The notes under the pieces were generated by a model that was not told the DNA's origin, searched no databases, and worked only from the letters and a program-made list of their open reading frames with translations. The position numbers and the translations under genes are program-made. This document shows positions 18,157 through 29,948 of a DNA stretch of 64,000 bases, in pieces. Every line of letters starts with the position of its first letter. Within the stretch, counting starts at the first letter, position 1. Source of the stretch: Phenylobacterium sp. LH3H17 (GTDB taxonomy: Bacteria > Pseudomonadota > Alphaproteobacteria > Caulobacterales > Caulobacteraceae); contig NZ_CP101283.1 in NCBI RefSeq assembly GCF_024298925.1, positions 2,733,001-2,797,000 on the forward strand, written 5' to 3'.

Positions 18157-20115
18157 TCAGATCACCGCGTCCAGGGCCGCGAAGAGTTTTGCGATGTCGA
18201 TCGGCTTGGTCACCACCGCGTCCATCCCGACAGCCAGATATTGTTCGACCTGATGCGACATCGCGTTGGCCGTGAGGCCGATGATTGGCGTGCGGAGGCG
18301 GCCCGAACTGGCTTCCTTCCGCCGGATGGCCTGGGTCGCGCCTGGCCCATCGAGTTCCGGCATCTGCACATCCATCAGGATCACATCGAAGTCGCCTGCC
18401 TCCCATGCCTCCACGGCCTGCAACCCGTTCGCCACGAGCACGGGCTGGATGCCCACCTGGTGGAGCAGGGTCTTGAGCACCAACTGGTTGGTCGGGTTGT
18501 CCTCCGCCGCCAGCAAGCGGATTTGCTGCAGGTCCGAGGAGATCTCGACAGACCCTGCGCCATGGGACGGCTTGGTGATCGTCGTCGCCGTCCGCCGCAG
18601 GGGCAAGGAAACCTCAAACGTCGTTCCCTTGCCCGGCGCGCTCTTGACGTCGATGGAGCCTCCCATCAATTCCGCGAGCTGACGGCTGATGGCGAGGCCC
18701 AGCCCGGTGCCTCCGAAACGTCGGGTGGTGGTGGCGTCGGCCTGGGTGAAGGCGTTGAACAGGTGCGACAGCACCTCCGGCGTCATGCCGATGCCGGTAT
18801 CGGCCACAGCAAGCCGCAGGCCGTCGTCCCGATAGACGGCGGAAACCCGCACCTCGCCGGTCGCGGTGAATTTCAACGCGTTGGAGATCAGGTTGTAGAG
18901 AATCTGGCGCACGCGCGTCGGATCGCCCCGGTAGACGCCCGCCGCCTGGCCGACGTCGAGCGCGAAGGAAAGCCCCTTCTTGTTGGCCAGGGAGGTGAAG
19001 GCCGCCTGAGCCCCGTGGACCAGCTCACCCAGGTCGAAATCGATGTCTTCCAGATCGAGCTTGCCGGCTTCGATCTTGCTGAGATCCAGCACATCGTTGA
19101 GGATCGCCAAAAGCGCCTCTCCCGATTGGCGGATCACGTCCAGTCGATCCTTCTGCACCGGCGAAAGCTCGTCGTTGGTCATAGCCTGCGCCATGCCAAG
19201 CACCCCGTTGAGCGGCGTCCTGATCTCGTGGCTCATTGTGGCCAGGAAGGCGCTCTTGGCGGTGTTCGCGGCCTCCGCCGCGCCGGCGGCGTCCGCCAGG
19301 ACGGCCTCGGCGCGGCGCCGGTTCGTGATGTCCTGAAGGGCGCCGATCAGACGCAGGGGACGACCGTCCTCATCCTCGATCAGGTCTGCGGTGAGGAGCG
19401 CCCAGACGTCCCGGCCGTCAGTCCGATTCACCGGGGTCTCAATCCGAAAGCCGTCCCCCGTCTCCCGATGGCGCCGCCAGGCGTCCTCGGCCCGGGACCT
19501 GTGGTCGGGGTGGACGCCGAACCAGATGTTTTCCAGCAGATCTTCGAACGTCACCGTTCGGTCGAAGAACGTGTCCTCGGCGCCGGTCTTGACCAGCGTG
19601 CGCGCCCGATAGTCCATCTCGAAGACGTGGAGCCTGGCGTTTTCGAGCGCGATGGTCAGCCGGTGCTCGGAACGGGCGACGGCGTCCTCTGTTCGCCGCC
19701 GCTCGGTGATGTCGCGAATGATCGTCGTGAAGATGAGCCCTTCGGACGTCTGCAGCTTGGACAAGGACGCTTCGACCGGAAATTCCTCGCCGCTCTTCCG
19801 CAGGGCGGAGAGCGGGCGTCTGTCACTCATGACCTTGCTGTCGCAGGGACCGCCCGCGAACTGATCCATGTGCCGCTTGTGGGTCGCCCGGAAGCGCAAG
19901 GGCATCAGCCTCTCGAGCGACTGACCGACGATCTCGTCGGAGCCGTATCCAAAGATCGATTCAGCGCCGGCGCTGAACATCAGGACGCGCCCCTCGTGGT
20001 CCGTGAGGATGATGGCCTCGGAGGAAATCTTGAGAATGCCGACAAGGATGTCCTTGTCGCCCAGGGTCTGCACATCGCCCGATTGCTCGGAAGTCACTGT
20101 CGGATGCTCCTTCAT
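18157..20115 (-). CDS. Hybrid sensor histidine kinase (PAS-PAS-HisKA-HATPase-REC)
   Basis: A 652-aa soluble hybrid kinase without predicted membrane segments. Two PAS domains (about residues 25-140 and 155-275) are followed by the phospho-acceptor His296 in [11 protein letters not shown], an ATPase domain with [13 protein letters not shown] and [18 protein letters not shown], and a receiver with Asp582 in [12 protein letters not shown]. The ATG at 20115 follows poor upstream sequence. Its second half and one PAS closely resemble the kinase at 23589, so the two are paralogues. An orphan LuxR-type gene lies downstream. Confidence 0.93.
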   Translation of the reverse strand: MKEHPTVTSEQSGDVQTLGDKDILVGILKISSEAIILTDHEGRVLMFSAGAESIFGYGSDEIVGQSLERLMPLRFRATHKRHMDQFAGGPCDSKVMSDRRPLSALRKSGEEFPVEASLSKLQTSEGLIFTTIIRDITERRRTEDAVARSEHRLTIALENARLHVFEMDYRARTLVKTGAEDTFFDRTVTFEDLLENIWFGVHPDHRSRAEDAWRRHRETGDGFRIETPVNRTDGRDVWALLTADLIEDEDGRPLRLIGALQDITNRRRAEAVLADAAGAAEAANTAKSAFLATMSHEIRTPLNGVLGMAQAMTNDELSPVQKDRLDVIRQSGEALLAILNDVLDLSKIEAGKLDLEDIDFDLGELVHGAQAAFTSLANKKGLSFALDVGQAAGVYRGDPTRVRQILYNLISNALKFTATGEVRVSAVYRDDGLRLAVADTGIGMTPEVLSHLFNAFTQADATTTRRFGGTGLGLAISRQLAELMGGSIDVKSAPGKGTTFEVSLPLRRTATTITKPSHGAGSVEISSDLQQIRLLAAEDNPTNQLVLKTLLHQVGIQPVLVANGLQAVEAWEAGDFDVILMDVQMPELDGPGATQAIRRKEASSGRLRTPIIGLTANAMSHQVEQYLAVGMDAVVTKPIDIAKLFAALDAVI

Positions 20116-20346
20116 GTCCAGGCGGCGCCGCTGACGAGAGGCGCCGCAAGGAACCGCTGTGGGGGTCCTCAAACGGGGCGCTCTGGCGCGGCGCCAGAAA
20201 TTCAATGCGGCCTCTGCCTCAAGCTGCTGGGCCGTCTCCAGGCCCCAGGCGGGGTTGTGCTCGCGCCATCGGACAGGGCCCTGCCGCGGGGCGCGAGCGC
20301 ATGGCCTGACCACGCGCCACCGACGGGAGCCGGTCGAGAATCGTCG

Positions 20347-20829
20347 CTATTCCCCTTGAGCGTCGGGATCGGCCTCGACAGGCGCGTCGGCCGGACGCCG
20401 CCCTCCTCGCCCCTGGCCAACCGACCTGGCGTGGAGCGACCGGGCGGCCGCGCTGCTGGGAGCCACCATCGGGTAGTCCGTCGGCAGATTCCACTTGGCG
20501 CGGTATTGATCAGGCGACAGGTTGAATTTCGTCCTCAGATGTCGCTTGAGCGACTTGAACCGACGCCCGTCCTCCAGGCAGATCAGATGTTCAGGTGTTA
20601 TCGACTTCCTGATCGCCACCGCCGGAGTCTGGACCATGGACGGCGGAACCCCACTGCCCCTGCAGGCCGCGGCGATCGCCCTGTGGATCAACTGGACCAG
20701 GTTCGGAAGATCGACCGGCGCGACCGAATTCCTGCTCAAATAGGCCGATACGATGCCGACCGTCGCATCGAGACTCACGGATTGTTTCGCCATCAGGAAC
20801 TCGCTGCCGAGCGGGGGGGTGTCGGACAT
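20347..20829 (-). CDS. MucR/Ros family transcriptional regulator
   Basis: A 160-aa regulator; an internal Met13 is an alternative start. The C-terminal Ros/MucR domain has RKSITPEHLICLEDGRRF, LKRHLRTKFNLSPDQYRAKW and LPTDYPMVAP. Three zinc-ligand positions are present (Cys84, Asp87, His97), but the expected second His is Lys101. MucR proteins act as nucleoid-like repressors of AT-rich promoters in alphaproteobacteria. It is divergent from the globin chemoreceptor gene, whose upstream region contains AT-rich repeats. Confidence 0.9.
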   Translation of the reverse strand: MSDTPPLGSEFLMAKQSVSLDATVGIVSAYLSRNSVAPVDLPNLVQLIHRAIAAACRGSGVPPSMVQTPAVAIRKSITPEHLICLEDGRRFKSLKRHLRTKFNLSPDQYRAKWNLPTDYPMVAPSSAAARSLHARSVGQGRGGRRPADAPVEADPDAQGE

Positions 20830-21262
20830 TCAATCTTCGCCATAACCGCAGATGGGCGTCAGCGCCGCGCCTCCGGCGGCGGCGTCCCCGTGGCTACGAG
20901 CCGGCGAACCCTAGGCTGAAACCGGCCCGCCGAACCAGCAACCAGACCGGTATTCGGTTCGCGACAATTTGTCATATGACTAAGGTTATAGGCGACATTT
21001 GCGATCGGCATTGAATCGTACAGAATTGCCCGTCTAACCAAGGCAATTCTCTCATCCCACTATATTTAGATATAATGGGCCCGCCCTCGTAGTGAGAGAT
21101 CCGAAGCGCGATCTTCGCTTTAGATTTGCGCGATCCGTTAGCGTTAACCAATCTCTATAGTTCGCAGATCGAAGACTGCAGCCAGAAGCACGGCCAAGGT
21201 GTCGGGCACCTTCTCCCGGCGCTGAGCTCGAATGTTTGATCCCAAGACATGAGGAATTCCAA
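20830..21262. promoter_or_regulatory. Divergent AT-rich promoter region, mucR-like / globin chemoreceptor
   Basis: A 433-base region without a gene. It holds AT-rich blocks including TATATTTAGATATAAT near 21062 and TTGTCATATGACTAAGG near 20970, in contrast to the flanking GC-rich DNA. MucR proteins bind AT-rich DNA, so autoregulation and control of the chemoreceptor are plausible. Confidence 0.5.
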
Positions 21263-22861
21263 ATGACCCAGGAACAATCTTTGAGCGAACGGCTCAGCTT
21301 CATGAAGCTGGACGCGGCGGCCCAGCAAAGCATCCGCGACATCAAGTCGATCATCATGCACGACTTGCCAGGCGCGCTCGACGCCTTCTACGCCCAGATC
21401 CAGGCCTACCCGGAAACGCGGAAGTTCTTTGCCAGCCAGGGTCACGTCACCAGCGCCAAGAACAGACAGGTCAACCACTGGGAGGCGATCTCCAGTGGCG
21501 ACTTCGATCAGAACTATGTGCGCGCCGTCACGACGGTCGGCGAAATTCACGCCCGCATCGGCCTCGAGCCGCGATGGTATATCGGCGGCTACGCCCTGCT
21601 GCTGGACACCCTGATCGGCGGCGTGCTCGAGGCGCGCTGGCCCAAGGGCGGCTTCGGAGCCAGGAAGGGGCCTGGCGTCAGACAGGTTTCTGCGGAGCTG
21701 GGCGCCCTGGCCAAGGCGACGCTCCTGGACATGGACTACGCGATCTCGGTGTACCTTGAAGCCGCCGAGGCGGCGCGCAAGGCGGCCGAGGCCGAAGTGC
21801 TCGCCCACGAACGCGCCGTCGTCGTCCACTCCGTCGGCGCGGGCATGGCGGCGCTGGCGGCCGGCGACCTGACCTATCGAATGCCGGACGACCTTCCGCC
21901 CGAGTACCTCAGGCTGCGCGATGACTTCAACGCGGCGATGGTCCAGCTGGAGGAGACCATGACGATGGTCGCCTCGACCACGGTCAGCATCGGCGCCAGT
22001 TCCGACGAGATGTCCCAGGCCTCCGACGATCTGTCGCGACGCACCGAGCAGCAGGCGGCAGGCCTCGAGGAAACCGCGGCGGCCCTGGACGAGATCACCG
22101 CCACGGTGAAAACCACCGCCGAGGGCGCGCGCCAGGCGAGCGCGGCGGTGGCGGAGGCGAAGAACGAGGCTCAGCGATCCGGCGAGGTGGTCGGCCAGGC
22201 GGTCCACGCCATGGGCCAGATCGAGGAGTCATCGCGCCAGATCAGCCAGATCATCGGGGTGATCGACGAGATCGCCTTCCAGACCAACCTCCTGGCCCTG
22301 AACGCCGGGGTCGAGGCGGCCCGCGCCGGCGAGGCCGGTCGCGGGTTCGCGGTGGTGGCCTCAGAGGTTCGAGCCCTGGCTCAGCGTTCGGCCGAGGCCG
22401 CAAAGGAGATCAAGACCCTGATCTCGGCCTCATCGCAGCAGGTCGGGCAAGGTGTGAACCTGGTGGGTGAGACCGGGAAGGCCCTGCGGTCGATCGTGAC
22501 CAAGGTCGCCGAGATCGACGCCGTCATCTCCGAGATTTCGGCCTCGGCCCAGGAGCAGTCGACGGGGCTCGCCCAGGTCAATGTCGCGGTCAATCAGATG
22601 GACCAGGTGGTCCAGCAGAACGCCGCCATGGTGGAGGAGTCCACGGCGGCCGCCCATGCGATGAAGGCCGAGATCGGGGAGCTGGTGCAACTGGTCTCGA
22701 GATTCGAGGTCGACGGCTCCCGCGCCGTGACCCGATCGGCGCCGCGACCGGCGTCCGCCGGATCCACGGCCAGGCCTTCGCCCGCCCGGGCCATGCAGCG
22801 CAAGGTCGCGGCCGGGCTGGGCGGCGGGTCCCGGGCAAGCGAAGGCTGGGAAGAGTTTTGA
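21263..22861 (+). CDS. Globin-coupled methyl-accepting chemotaxis protein
   Basis: A 532-aa soluble chemoreceptor. The ATG has GAGGAA upstream. Residues 1-165 form a protoglobin sensor, with the likely haem-proximal His96 in VGEIHARIGLEPRWY. A HAMP-like linker (LAAGDLTYRMPDDLPPEY) is followed by the MCP signalling hairpin tip IDEIAFQTNLLALNAGVEAA. The C-terminal GWEEF resembles a CheR/CheB tether pentapeptide. It probably senses oxygen or another haem ligand. A CheW gene follows three bases after the stop. Confidence 0.94.
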   Translation: MTQEQSLSERLSFMKLDAAAQQSIRDIKSIIMHDLPGALDAFYAQIQAYPETRKFFASQGHVTSAKNRQVNHWEAISSGDFDQNYVRAVTTVGEIHARIGLEPRWYIGGYALLLDTLIGGVLEARWPKGGFGARKGPGVRQVSAELGALAKATLLDMDYAISVYLEAAEAARKAAEAEVLAHERAVVVHSVGAGMAALAAGDLTYRMPDDLPPEYLRLRDDFNAAMVQLEETMTMVASTTVSIGASSDEMSQASDDLSRRTEQQAAGLEETAAALDEITATVKTTAEGARQASAAVAEAKNEAQRSGEVVGQAVHAMGQIEESSRQISQIIGVIDEIAFQTNLLALNAGVEAARAGEAGRGFAVVASEVRALAQRSAEAAKEIKTLISASSQQVGQGVNLVGETGKALRSIVTKVAEIDAVISEISASAQEQSTGLAQVNVAVNQMDQVVQQNAAMVEESTAAAHAMKAEIGELVQLVSRFEVDGSRAVTRSAPRPASAGSTARPSPARAMQRKVAAGLGGGSRASEGWEEF

Positions 22862-22863
22862 GC

Positions 22864-23361
22864 ATGTCAGCGCCCCAGACCCAATTCCCGCCCGTCGGGG
22901 CGGAGCTGATCATGGTCCAGATCGGTGACCAGCAGTTCGCCATCGACATCATGTCGGTCCGGGAAATCCGCGGATGGACGCCCTCCACGCCGCTGCCGCA
23001 TGCGCCTTCCTATGTCCACGGAATGATCGACCTGCGGGGCCTCATCCTGCCGGTCGTGGACCTCGGCCTGCGCCTTGGCCTGGCTTCAACCCAGCCCGAC
23101 AGCGCCTCGGTCGTAGTGGTCGCCGAGATCGGCGGCCGTCAGGTCGGGCTCCTGGTCGACGCCGTCTGCGACATCATCCTGCTCACGGAAGACATGCTGC
23201 AGGAGACACCTGACGTCGGAGCCCCCGTCATCCAGGACTTCGTGCAGGGCGTCATGACCACCGAGATCGGCATCGTCACCCTACTCTGCCTCGATCAGGT
23301 CCTTCCGGGCGGAGTCGCGGCCGCCGACGCCATCGGCGTTTCCGTCGCCAAGGCTGCCTAG
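22864..23361 (+). CDS. cheW: CheW chemotaxis adaptor
   Basis: A 165-aa CheW-domain protein coupling receptors to CheA. Motifs IGDQQFAIDIMSVREIRGW, YVHGMIDLRGLILPVVDL and VGLLVDAVCDII are typical. The ATG at 22864 is preceded by AAGAG in the end of the receptor gene; a TTG two codons earlier is less likely. It is cotranscribed with the globin-coupled receptor. No CheA, CheY or CheR is in the window, so it must use partners from another locus. Confidence 0.93.
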   Translation: MSAPQTQFPPVGAELIMVQIGDQQFAIDIMSVREIRGWTPSTPLPHAPSYVHGMIDLRGLILPVVDLGLRLGLASTQPDSASVVVVAEIGGRQVGLLVDAVCDIILLTEDMLQETPDVGAPVIQDFVQGVMTTEIGIVTLLCLDQVLPGGVAAADAIGVSVAKAA

Positions 23362-23588
23362 CGATGAAGCCTGCGGCGTGCGGGTCGAGGGGTTGCGAGG
23401 ACCGGTTCATGGGCGTCCAGGAGGCGCCGCTCCCGGAACAGCCGCCTGCCCCGCGCTTCAGGGTCCTGGGGCGCGCGATCCCCTCTCGGAGTGGCGCCGC
23501 CTCGCGAACTTCGGGATATGAGCCGCGATCCTTGGCTCGTCCAGCCTGCAGGGCCTCATGTTGAAATTTCCGGTCGAGATCGCAAAAC

Positions 23589-25562
<1,974 letters not shown>

Positions 25563-25984
25563 CCGGATCGTCACCAGCCGGACCTCGCTGTCCCGCCGAT
25601 CTAGGAATGCCTTGATCCCAGGCGCTGCGTGAACCGAAAATTCAGCCGGCCACAGGGCGGATCATTTCAGCCGGCGACCGCCGTCGCCTGTTGGGGATGG
25701 AGCTCCAGGGAATCTCGCCCCACGGCTGCCTAGCCGCTCCCAGAAGAGCGTGAAGCGCGACGGAATGCGACGTCCGCAAGCCACCGATTGCCGACGCCAA
25801 GCGCCGCGGCGGTTGGGATGGTCTGCCTTGCGCCAATGGAGGACATTGGCTCACTGGCAGAAGGCAGACACTCTCCAGGCGGCGTTGAGACCGAGGCCCA
25901 GGTGTCAGGTTCCATCGGCTCCATCACCTCTCGACTGACGCCACGTCCGGGTGGCCAAGGTCGTGGCAAGTGTGGAGCCCTGCG
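25563..25984. other. Intergenic, no gene seen
   Basis: A 422-base stretch with no supported coding frame. A ten-base direct repeat TTCAGCCGGC occurs twice near 25641 and 25667 just after the kinase gene. The promoter of the alkene reductase should be in the right half. Confidence 0.5.
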
Positions 25985-27076
25985 ATGACCGACCTGTTCG
26001 ACCCATGTGAACTCAATGGCCTCAAGCTGCAGAATCGCATCGCGCTCTCGCCGCTCACGCGCACACGGTCCAACGAGGCCGGCGAGGCCGGGCCGCTGCA
26101 GGCGCTCTACTACGCCCAACGCGCGTCGGCGGGCCTGCTGATCACCGAGGCGACACCCGTGACGCCCGGCGGACGCGGCGGCCCGAATATCCCCGGCCTG
26201 TGGAGCGACGACCAGATCAGCGGCTGGCGGCAGGTAACGGACGCGGTCCATGCCAAGGGCGGCCTGATCTTCAGCCAGCTCTGGCATGCGGGGCGCCTCA
26301 GCCACTCGTCACTGGGCGGAGGCGAGCCGCCGATCGCGCCCTCAGCCATGCGCCAGCCGGGCCAGATCTTCACGCTCTCGGGGCCTCAGGACTACGAAGA
26401 TGCCCGCGCGCTGCGGACGGACGAGATTCCTGGAATCGTCGAGCTCTTCCGCGTCGCGGCCGTGCGCGCCAAGGCGGCTGGGTTCGACGGAGTCGAACTA
26501 CACGCCGCCCACAGCTACCTGATTGACGCCTTCCTGCGGGACATGACCAACAAACGCACCGACGCCTATGGCGGCTCGATCGAGAACCGCGCCCGTCTGC
26601 TGGTCGAGGTGCTACAGGCGATCATCAGCGTGTGGGGCCCAGAGCGCACCGCCGTGCGCCTTGCGCCCGTCGGCCATGCCTACCAGGCCTGGGATAGCGA
26701 CCCCGAACCCCTGTTCACCTATGTGGTCGAGAGGCTGAACGCGGCGGAGGTCGGTTGGCTGGACCTGGTGGAGGGTGACACCGGCATCTCGCGCACGGCC
26801 GAGCCCGGCTTCGACCTCCAGAAACTGCGGCGCCTGTTCAAGGGCGTGACGATCGCCAACAACCTCTATGACCGCGACCTGGCTCTCGCCGCCCGCGCGG
26901 CCGACACCGCCGACATGATTGCCTTCGGTCGCCCCTTCATCGGAAACCCCGACCTGGTGGAGCGCTTGCGCGAAAACACCCCCCTTACCGTTGCGGACCC
27001 CCGCACCTACTATGGCGGCGGCGCCCGCGGCTACACCGACTTCCCGACGCTGGCGGAAGCGGGCGTGGTCAGCTGA
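25985..27076 (+). CDS. Alkene reductase of the Old Yellow Enzyme family
   Basis: A 363-aa FMN-dependent oxidoreductase (NemA/OYE type) that reduces activated C=C bonds, nitro-compounds or maleimides with NAD(P)H. Visible motifs are PLTRTRSNEAGEAGPLQALYY, FSQLWHAGR, the paired active-site residues in GVELHAAHSYLIDAFL and the C-terminal FMN-binding segment AFGRPFIGNPDL. The usual length is about 360 aa. The ATG at 25985 has GGAG upstream. Confidence 0.93.
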   Translation: MTDLFDPCELNGLKLQNRIALSPLTRTRSNEAGEAGPLQALYYAQRASAGLLITEATPVTPGGRGGPNIPGLWSDDQISGWRQVTDAVHAKGGLIFSQLWHAGRLSHSSLGGGEPPIAPSAMRQPGQIFTLSGPQDYEDARALRTDEIPGIVELFRVAAVRAKAAGFDGVELHAAHSYLIDAFLRDMTNKRTDAYGGSIENRARLLVEVLQAIISVWGPERTAVRLAPVGHAYQAWDSDPEPLFTYVVERLNAAEVGWLDLVEGDTGISRTAEPGFDLQKLRRLFKGVTIANNLYDRDLALAARAADTADMIAFGRPFIGNPDLVERLRENTPLTVADPRTYYGGGARGYTDFPTLAEAGVVS

Positions 27077-27361
27077 AGGCCGACGCCTCTGCGCCCCGCC
27101 GAAATCGGTGCGGCGGCCGCATCTTTACGTGGCCTCGCTCAGGTCCGCTCACGGCGCCGCGTCCGGCCCTCGGGCACAGAGCTTTGGCCCTGAACCGCCC
27201 AGAAGCGGACCCACCCAACGACGGCAAAGAGCCCATAGCCGCAGGTTCAATCCCCTCCGGCGCCCACGAATTGAACGCCTGAACTGCGCCGCTGATCAGC
27301 CGACCAAGTAGCTGCGGTATTCCCCGGACGGCCGTTCGCGACAGCCGTGCTAGAGAAGTCC

Positions 27362-27793
27362 ATGGCCGCGGCTTGCCTCACGGGACTGACTTATTTCGCG
27401 CTGGTCTTTAGCCTGGCGTTCGCAACAGGGGCTGCCCGCGTGCTTGTCGTCGCCCCACGGCTTGGTCCGACCGCCGCGGTGCTATTGGAGGTCCCCCTGA
27501 TCATTCTGGCGAGCTGGGCCATCGCTCGCCGCCTGCTGCGCGACCGAGACTTCACCCGCGCGCAGCGTCTCGCAGTTGGAGCGACGGCTTTCACCTTGAC
27601 CATGGCCGCCGAGGCGGGGCTGGCGAGGATCATGCAAGGTCAAAGCCTAGGAGACTGGGCGATGACCGTCGCCACCCCGATTGGGCTCGTGGGATTGGCG
27701 GGACAGACCGCCTTCGCCGCCATGCCGCTCTTGGTCGGTCACGATCCCAGGGGGCCGCGCGCTGAAGGTGACCGAGGCCCTGTCCCGGGTTGA
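27362..27793 (+). CDS. Hypothetical integral membrane protein
   Basis: A 143-aa hydrophobic protein with about four transmembrane helices (near residues 5-25, 35-55, 75-92 and 100-125). The ATG at 27362 is chosen over a GTG five codons earlier. Motifs GAARVLVVAPRLG and TMAAEAGLARIMQGQSL are visible, but no family is recognised. It stands alone between the alkene reductase and a convergent small gene. Confidence 0.6.
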   Translation: MAAACLTGLTYFALVFSLAFATGAARVLVVAPRLGPTAAVLLEVPLIILASWAIARRLLRDRDFTRAQRLAVGATAFTLTMAAEAGLARIMQGQSLGDWAMTVATPIGLVGLAGQTAFAAMPLLVGHDPRGPRAEGDRGPVPG

Positions 27794-27958
27794 CGATTGG
27801 CCGGGCTCCCCGGACCGACATCTCCCGAGGCGTTGCGGGGCGTCCCCGCAGAAAGGGTCAGACGGGACTTCAGGCCCGGCCGCAGGGGAAGGCCTTCCCC
27901 TCCTGGATTCAACTCCCTCGAGGCCACCGGCAGAGTTCGCACCCCGCCGTCGTCGCTC

Positions 27959-28258
27959 TCACCTCAGCTCGCCGACCACCCGCGCCTGCGGATAGCCGGC
28001 CGCCAGATCGTCATGTTCGGCTTCGCGGGCGGCGCGGGCGACATTCAGGCGCCTGTAGATCTGGCCCTCCTCGGACCCGGCCGCCGCCTCGGCGCGCGAC
28101 AGATCATTGGTCAGGCCGACCACCAGGACCTCGACCGAAGCGGGACCCGCCACGGCAACCACGAAGTTGCCCGCCACCGGAAGCAGGGCCCCGCCCTCTG
28201 ACCAAAGCCGGAACCGATAGGTGGCGCCCGATGCGCCGAAGAGATCGATGAAATCCAT
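27959..28258 (-). CDS. Conserved-looking hypothetical protein, 99 aa
   Basis: A 99-aa frame beginning MDFIDLFGASGATYRFRLW with well-mixed composition and beta-strand-like segments (NFVVAVAGPASVEVLVVG), then a helical, acidic half (EEGQIYRRLNVARAAREAEHD). No signal peptide, membrane segment or recognised domain is visible. There is no strong ribosome site. It is isolated. Confidence 0.55.
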   Translation of the reverse strand: MDFIDLFGASGATYRFRLWSEGGALLPVAGNFVVAVAGPASVEVLVVGLTNDLSRAEAAAGSEEGQIYRRLNVARAAREAEHDDLAAGYPQARVVGELR

Positions 28259-28345
28259 GGGTATCGCGAAACAAGCTCAATGAAATGGAATCGGGGCCGC
28301 GAAATGCGCTGCGACCTTCGCCTCTTGTGGCCCCAATGCGGCGCG

Positions 28346-28810
28346 ATGGACATCCCGCAAAGTGACCGCCCCTGTCAGTCGAAGCCAAGGCTTTGCGCAC
28401 AACGCCTCGCTCCGCGCGGCGGGAGGCGCCGTCGAGCGGCCGGCGGCGGCCCAACGCCGGCGCCTTCGGCCGCGTGGTGGAGCGAGACTGCCGGCTCACG
28501 CGTCATCCGGTGGACCCCGCTCCCCTGGTGGCGAAGGCGCCTGACAGGCGCCCAGGCCCTTTTGGTGACCGCGGCCACCTTCCTCGCGGTGTTCCTGGGC
28601 GGCGTCTTTGGACCAGACGTGTTGAAGAGCCAGTGGGTCGCCGCCTTGAAGGCCGGCGCGCCACAGGTGGCTCTCGCGCCCTACTATCGGACCTGCAGCT
28701 CGGCTCACGCCGCGGGCGTCTACTCGCTTCGAGCGGGAGAGCCGGGACACCGCGAAGCCCTCGACCGCGACCAGGACGGGCTTGCCTGTGAGCCCTACAC
28801 GCCGCGCTGA
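28346..28810 (+). CDS. Excalibur calcium-binding domain protein, membrane anchored
   Basis: About 154 aa if translation starts at 28346; the start is uncertain. A Pro/Ala/Arg-rich N-terminal part precedes one transmembrane helix (LLVTAATFLAVFLGGVFG). The C-terminus is an Excalibur domain: YYRTCSSAHAAGVYSLR, then DRDQDGLACEPY with the conserved DxDxDGxxCE calcium loop and paired cysteines. Such domains are extracytoplasmic. The stop lies 108 bases from that of the convergent MucR-type gene. Confidence 0.7.
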   Translation: MDIPQSDRPCQSKPRLCAQRLAPRGGRRRRAAGGGPTPAPSAAWWSETAGSRVIRWTPLPWWRRRLTGAQALLVTAATFLAVFLGGVFGPDVLKSQWVAALKAGAPQVALAPYYRTCSSAHAAGVYSLRAGEPGHREALDRDQDGLACEPYTPR

Positions 28811-28918
28811 CGATCGAAAGGGAATAGGAGCGCGAGGCCTGGGTTAAGTCAGAGAGGGGGGACCAAGCGCGACCGCCGGCCACGCGCCGTGCAAAGCACG
28901 TCAGGCGCTAGCCCGAGT

Positions 28919-29371
28919 TCAGGCCTTGGCGCGGCCGCGCTTGGCGGCGGGCGCGACTTTCCGGCCAAGACCGATCGACTTGGCCATCTGAGAACGCGCC
29001 GCGCTGTAGCTCGGCGAGACCATCGGGTAGTCCCGGGGAAGGCCCCACTTCTCGCGGTACTGCTCCGGCGTCAGGCCCTTCACCGACAGATGGCGGCGCA
29101 GCGTCTTGTAGCCGCGGCCGTCCTCGAAACTCAGCAGAGCCTCGGGGGTGATCGACTTGCGGATCTGGGCGGGCGTGAGCTTGGGCTGGGCCTCCACCGG
29201 GGCCCCGGCCGCCTCGCGTGAAGGTTCAACGCCGGCGCGCACGGCCTGCAAGCTCGCGGCGATCTGCGAGATGACGTTGGGAATATCCGCGGCGACCACA
29301 TGTGTATTGGAGAAATAGGCCGCGGCGACATCGGCCACGAGTTCGCGAAGGTTATTGTCGTCGTCAGCCAC
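28919..29371 (-). CDS. MucR/Ros family regulator lacking the zinc cysteine
   Basis: A 150-aa regulator. The start is a GTG with GGAGAG upstream; poor upstream sequence argues against a longer protein. The N-terminal half matches the MucR oligomerisation region (LVADVAAAYFSNTHV), and the C-terminal half has RKSITPEALLSFEDGRGY, LRRHLSVKGLTPEQYREKW and LPRDYPMVSPSY. The ligand Cys is Ser81 and the second His is Lys98, leaving Asp84 and His94. Some rhizobial Ros homologues fold without zinc, so loss of function does not follow. Confidence 0.9.
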   Translation of the reverse strand: MADDDNNLRELVADVAAAYFSNTHVVAADIPNVISQIAASLQAVRAGVEPSREAAGAPVEAQPKLTPAQIRKSITPEALLSFEDGRGYKTLRRHLSVKGLTPEQYREKWGLPRDYPMVSPSYSAARSQMAKSIGLGRKVAPAAKRGRAKA

Positions 29372-29679
29372 AACATCTCTCCGCGTGAATGTGCAGCACC
29401 GATAGAAACATCCGACTGTGTTGGCAAGGCGACGGAGTTGAACGGCGTGCGAAGTCTCGGCTGTGGCTGAATGGCCATGACGTGCTGATGAGCAGCAACA
29501 GACAGCAATGACGCTCCGGAGATTGAGTCTGTGATGGGGGTTGCGCCTGTCGGAACTTGTGGCGCGCCGCTGAGTTAGTTGGATGAAATGGCCGTCAGAG
29601 GTCTTGACGGCTGGAGCGGTCTGGAGGGATCGCTCTTCGGCGGGTAGGCCAGGTCCCCACGGGCTCACTCACCGATCCA

Positions 29680-29715
29680 AAGAGCCCGACCTTGCCACAG
29701 CAAGGCCGGGCTCTT
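29680..29715 (+). terminator. Strong hairpin, probable intrinsic terminator, orphan
   Basis: A 16-bp stem with one mismatch and a four-base CACA loop: AAGAGCCCGACCTTGC pairs with GCAAGGCCGGGCTCTT. The following bases are GTCTATT on the plus strand and TTGG on the minus strand, so the U-tract is weak both ways. No protein gene ends here on either strand. Confidence 0.6.
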
Positions 29716-29948
29716 GTCTATTGAGCGTTTGACGGATTCCCCGAGTCTTGTGGTCTCCAATGTCGCCGCCTATCAAGGCGGTGGCGGATGCCGCGTAATA
29801 CAGCCAGGTCTAGAGCCAGGGGAGCCGCGCAAGCGGCTCGGCGGCGACCCGGTCGAATAGGCGGGCTCACACTGCTGAGATTCCAACATCCGCCCCCTTC
29901 ATTCTTCAGCCACGGGTTGCATTTCCCCACCGGTTGATTCAGCCTCTG

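Noticed and set aside
23364-23564. Short plus-strand frame between cheW and the second kinase
   Set aside because: Cys/Arg/Pro-rich sequence, no ribosome site, no domain. Probably chance in the intergenic spacer.
25641-25676. Direct repeat TTCAGCCGGC as a possible CRISPR or insertion-sequence trace
   Set aside because: Only two copies, 26 bases apart, with no cas genes, transposase or target duplication.
27235-27271. tRNA-like 3' end (GCAGGTTCAATCCCCTCC followed by GGCGCCCA)
   Set aside because: The T-arm stem does not pair properly and no anticodon arm, D arm or matching 5' acceptor strand is visible upstream. At most a decayed tRNA remnant or chance.
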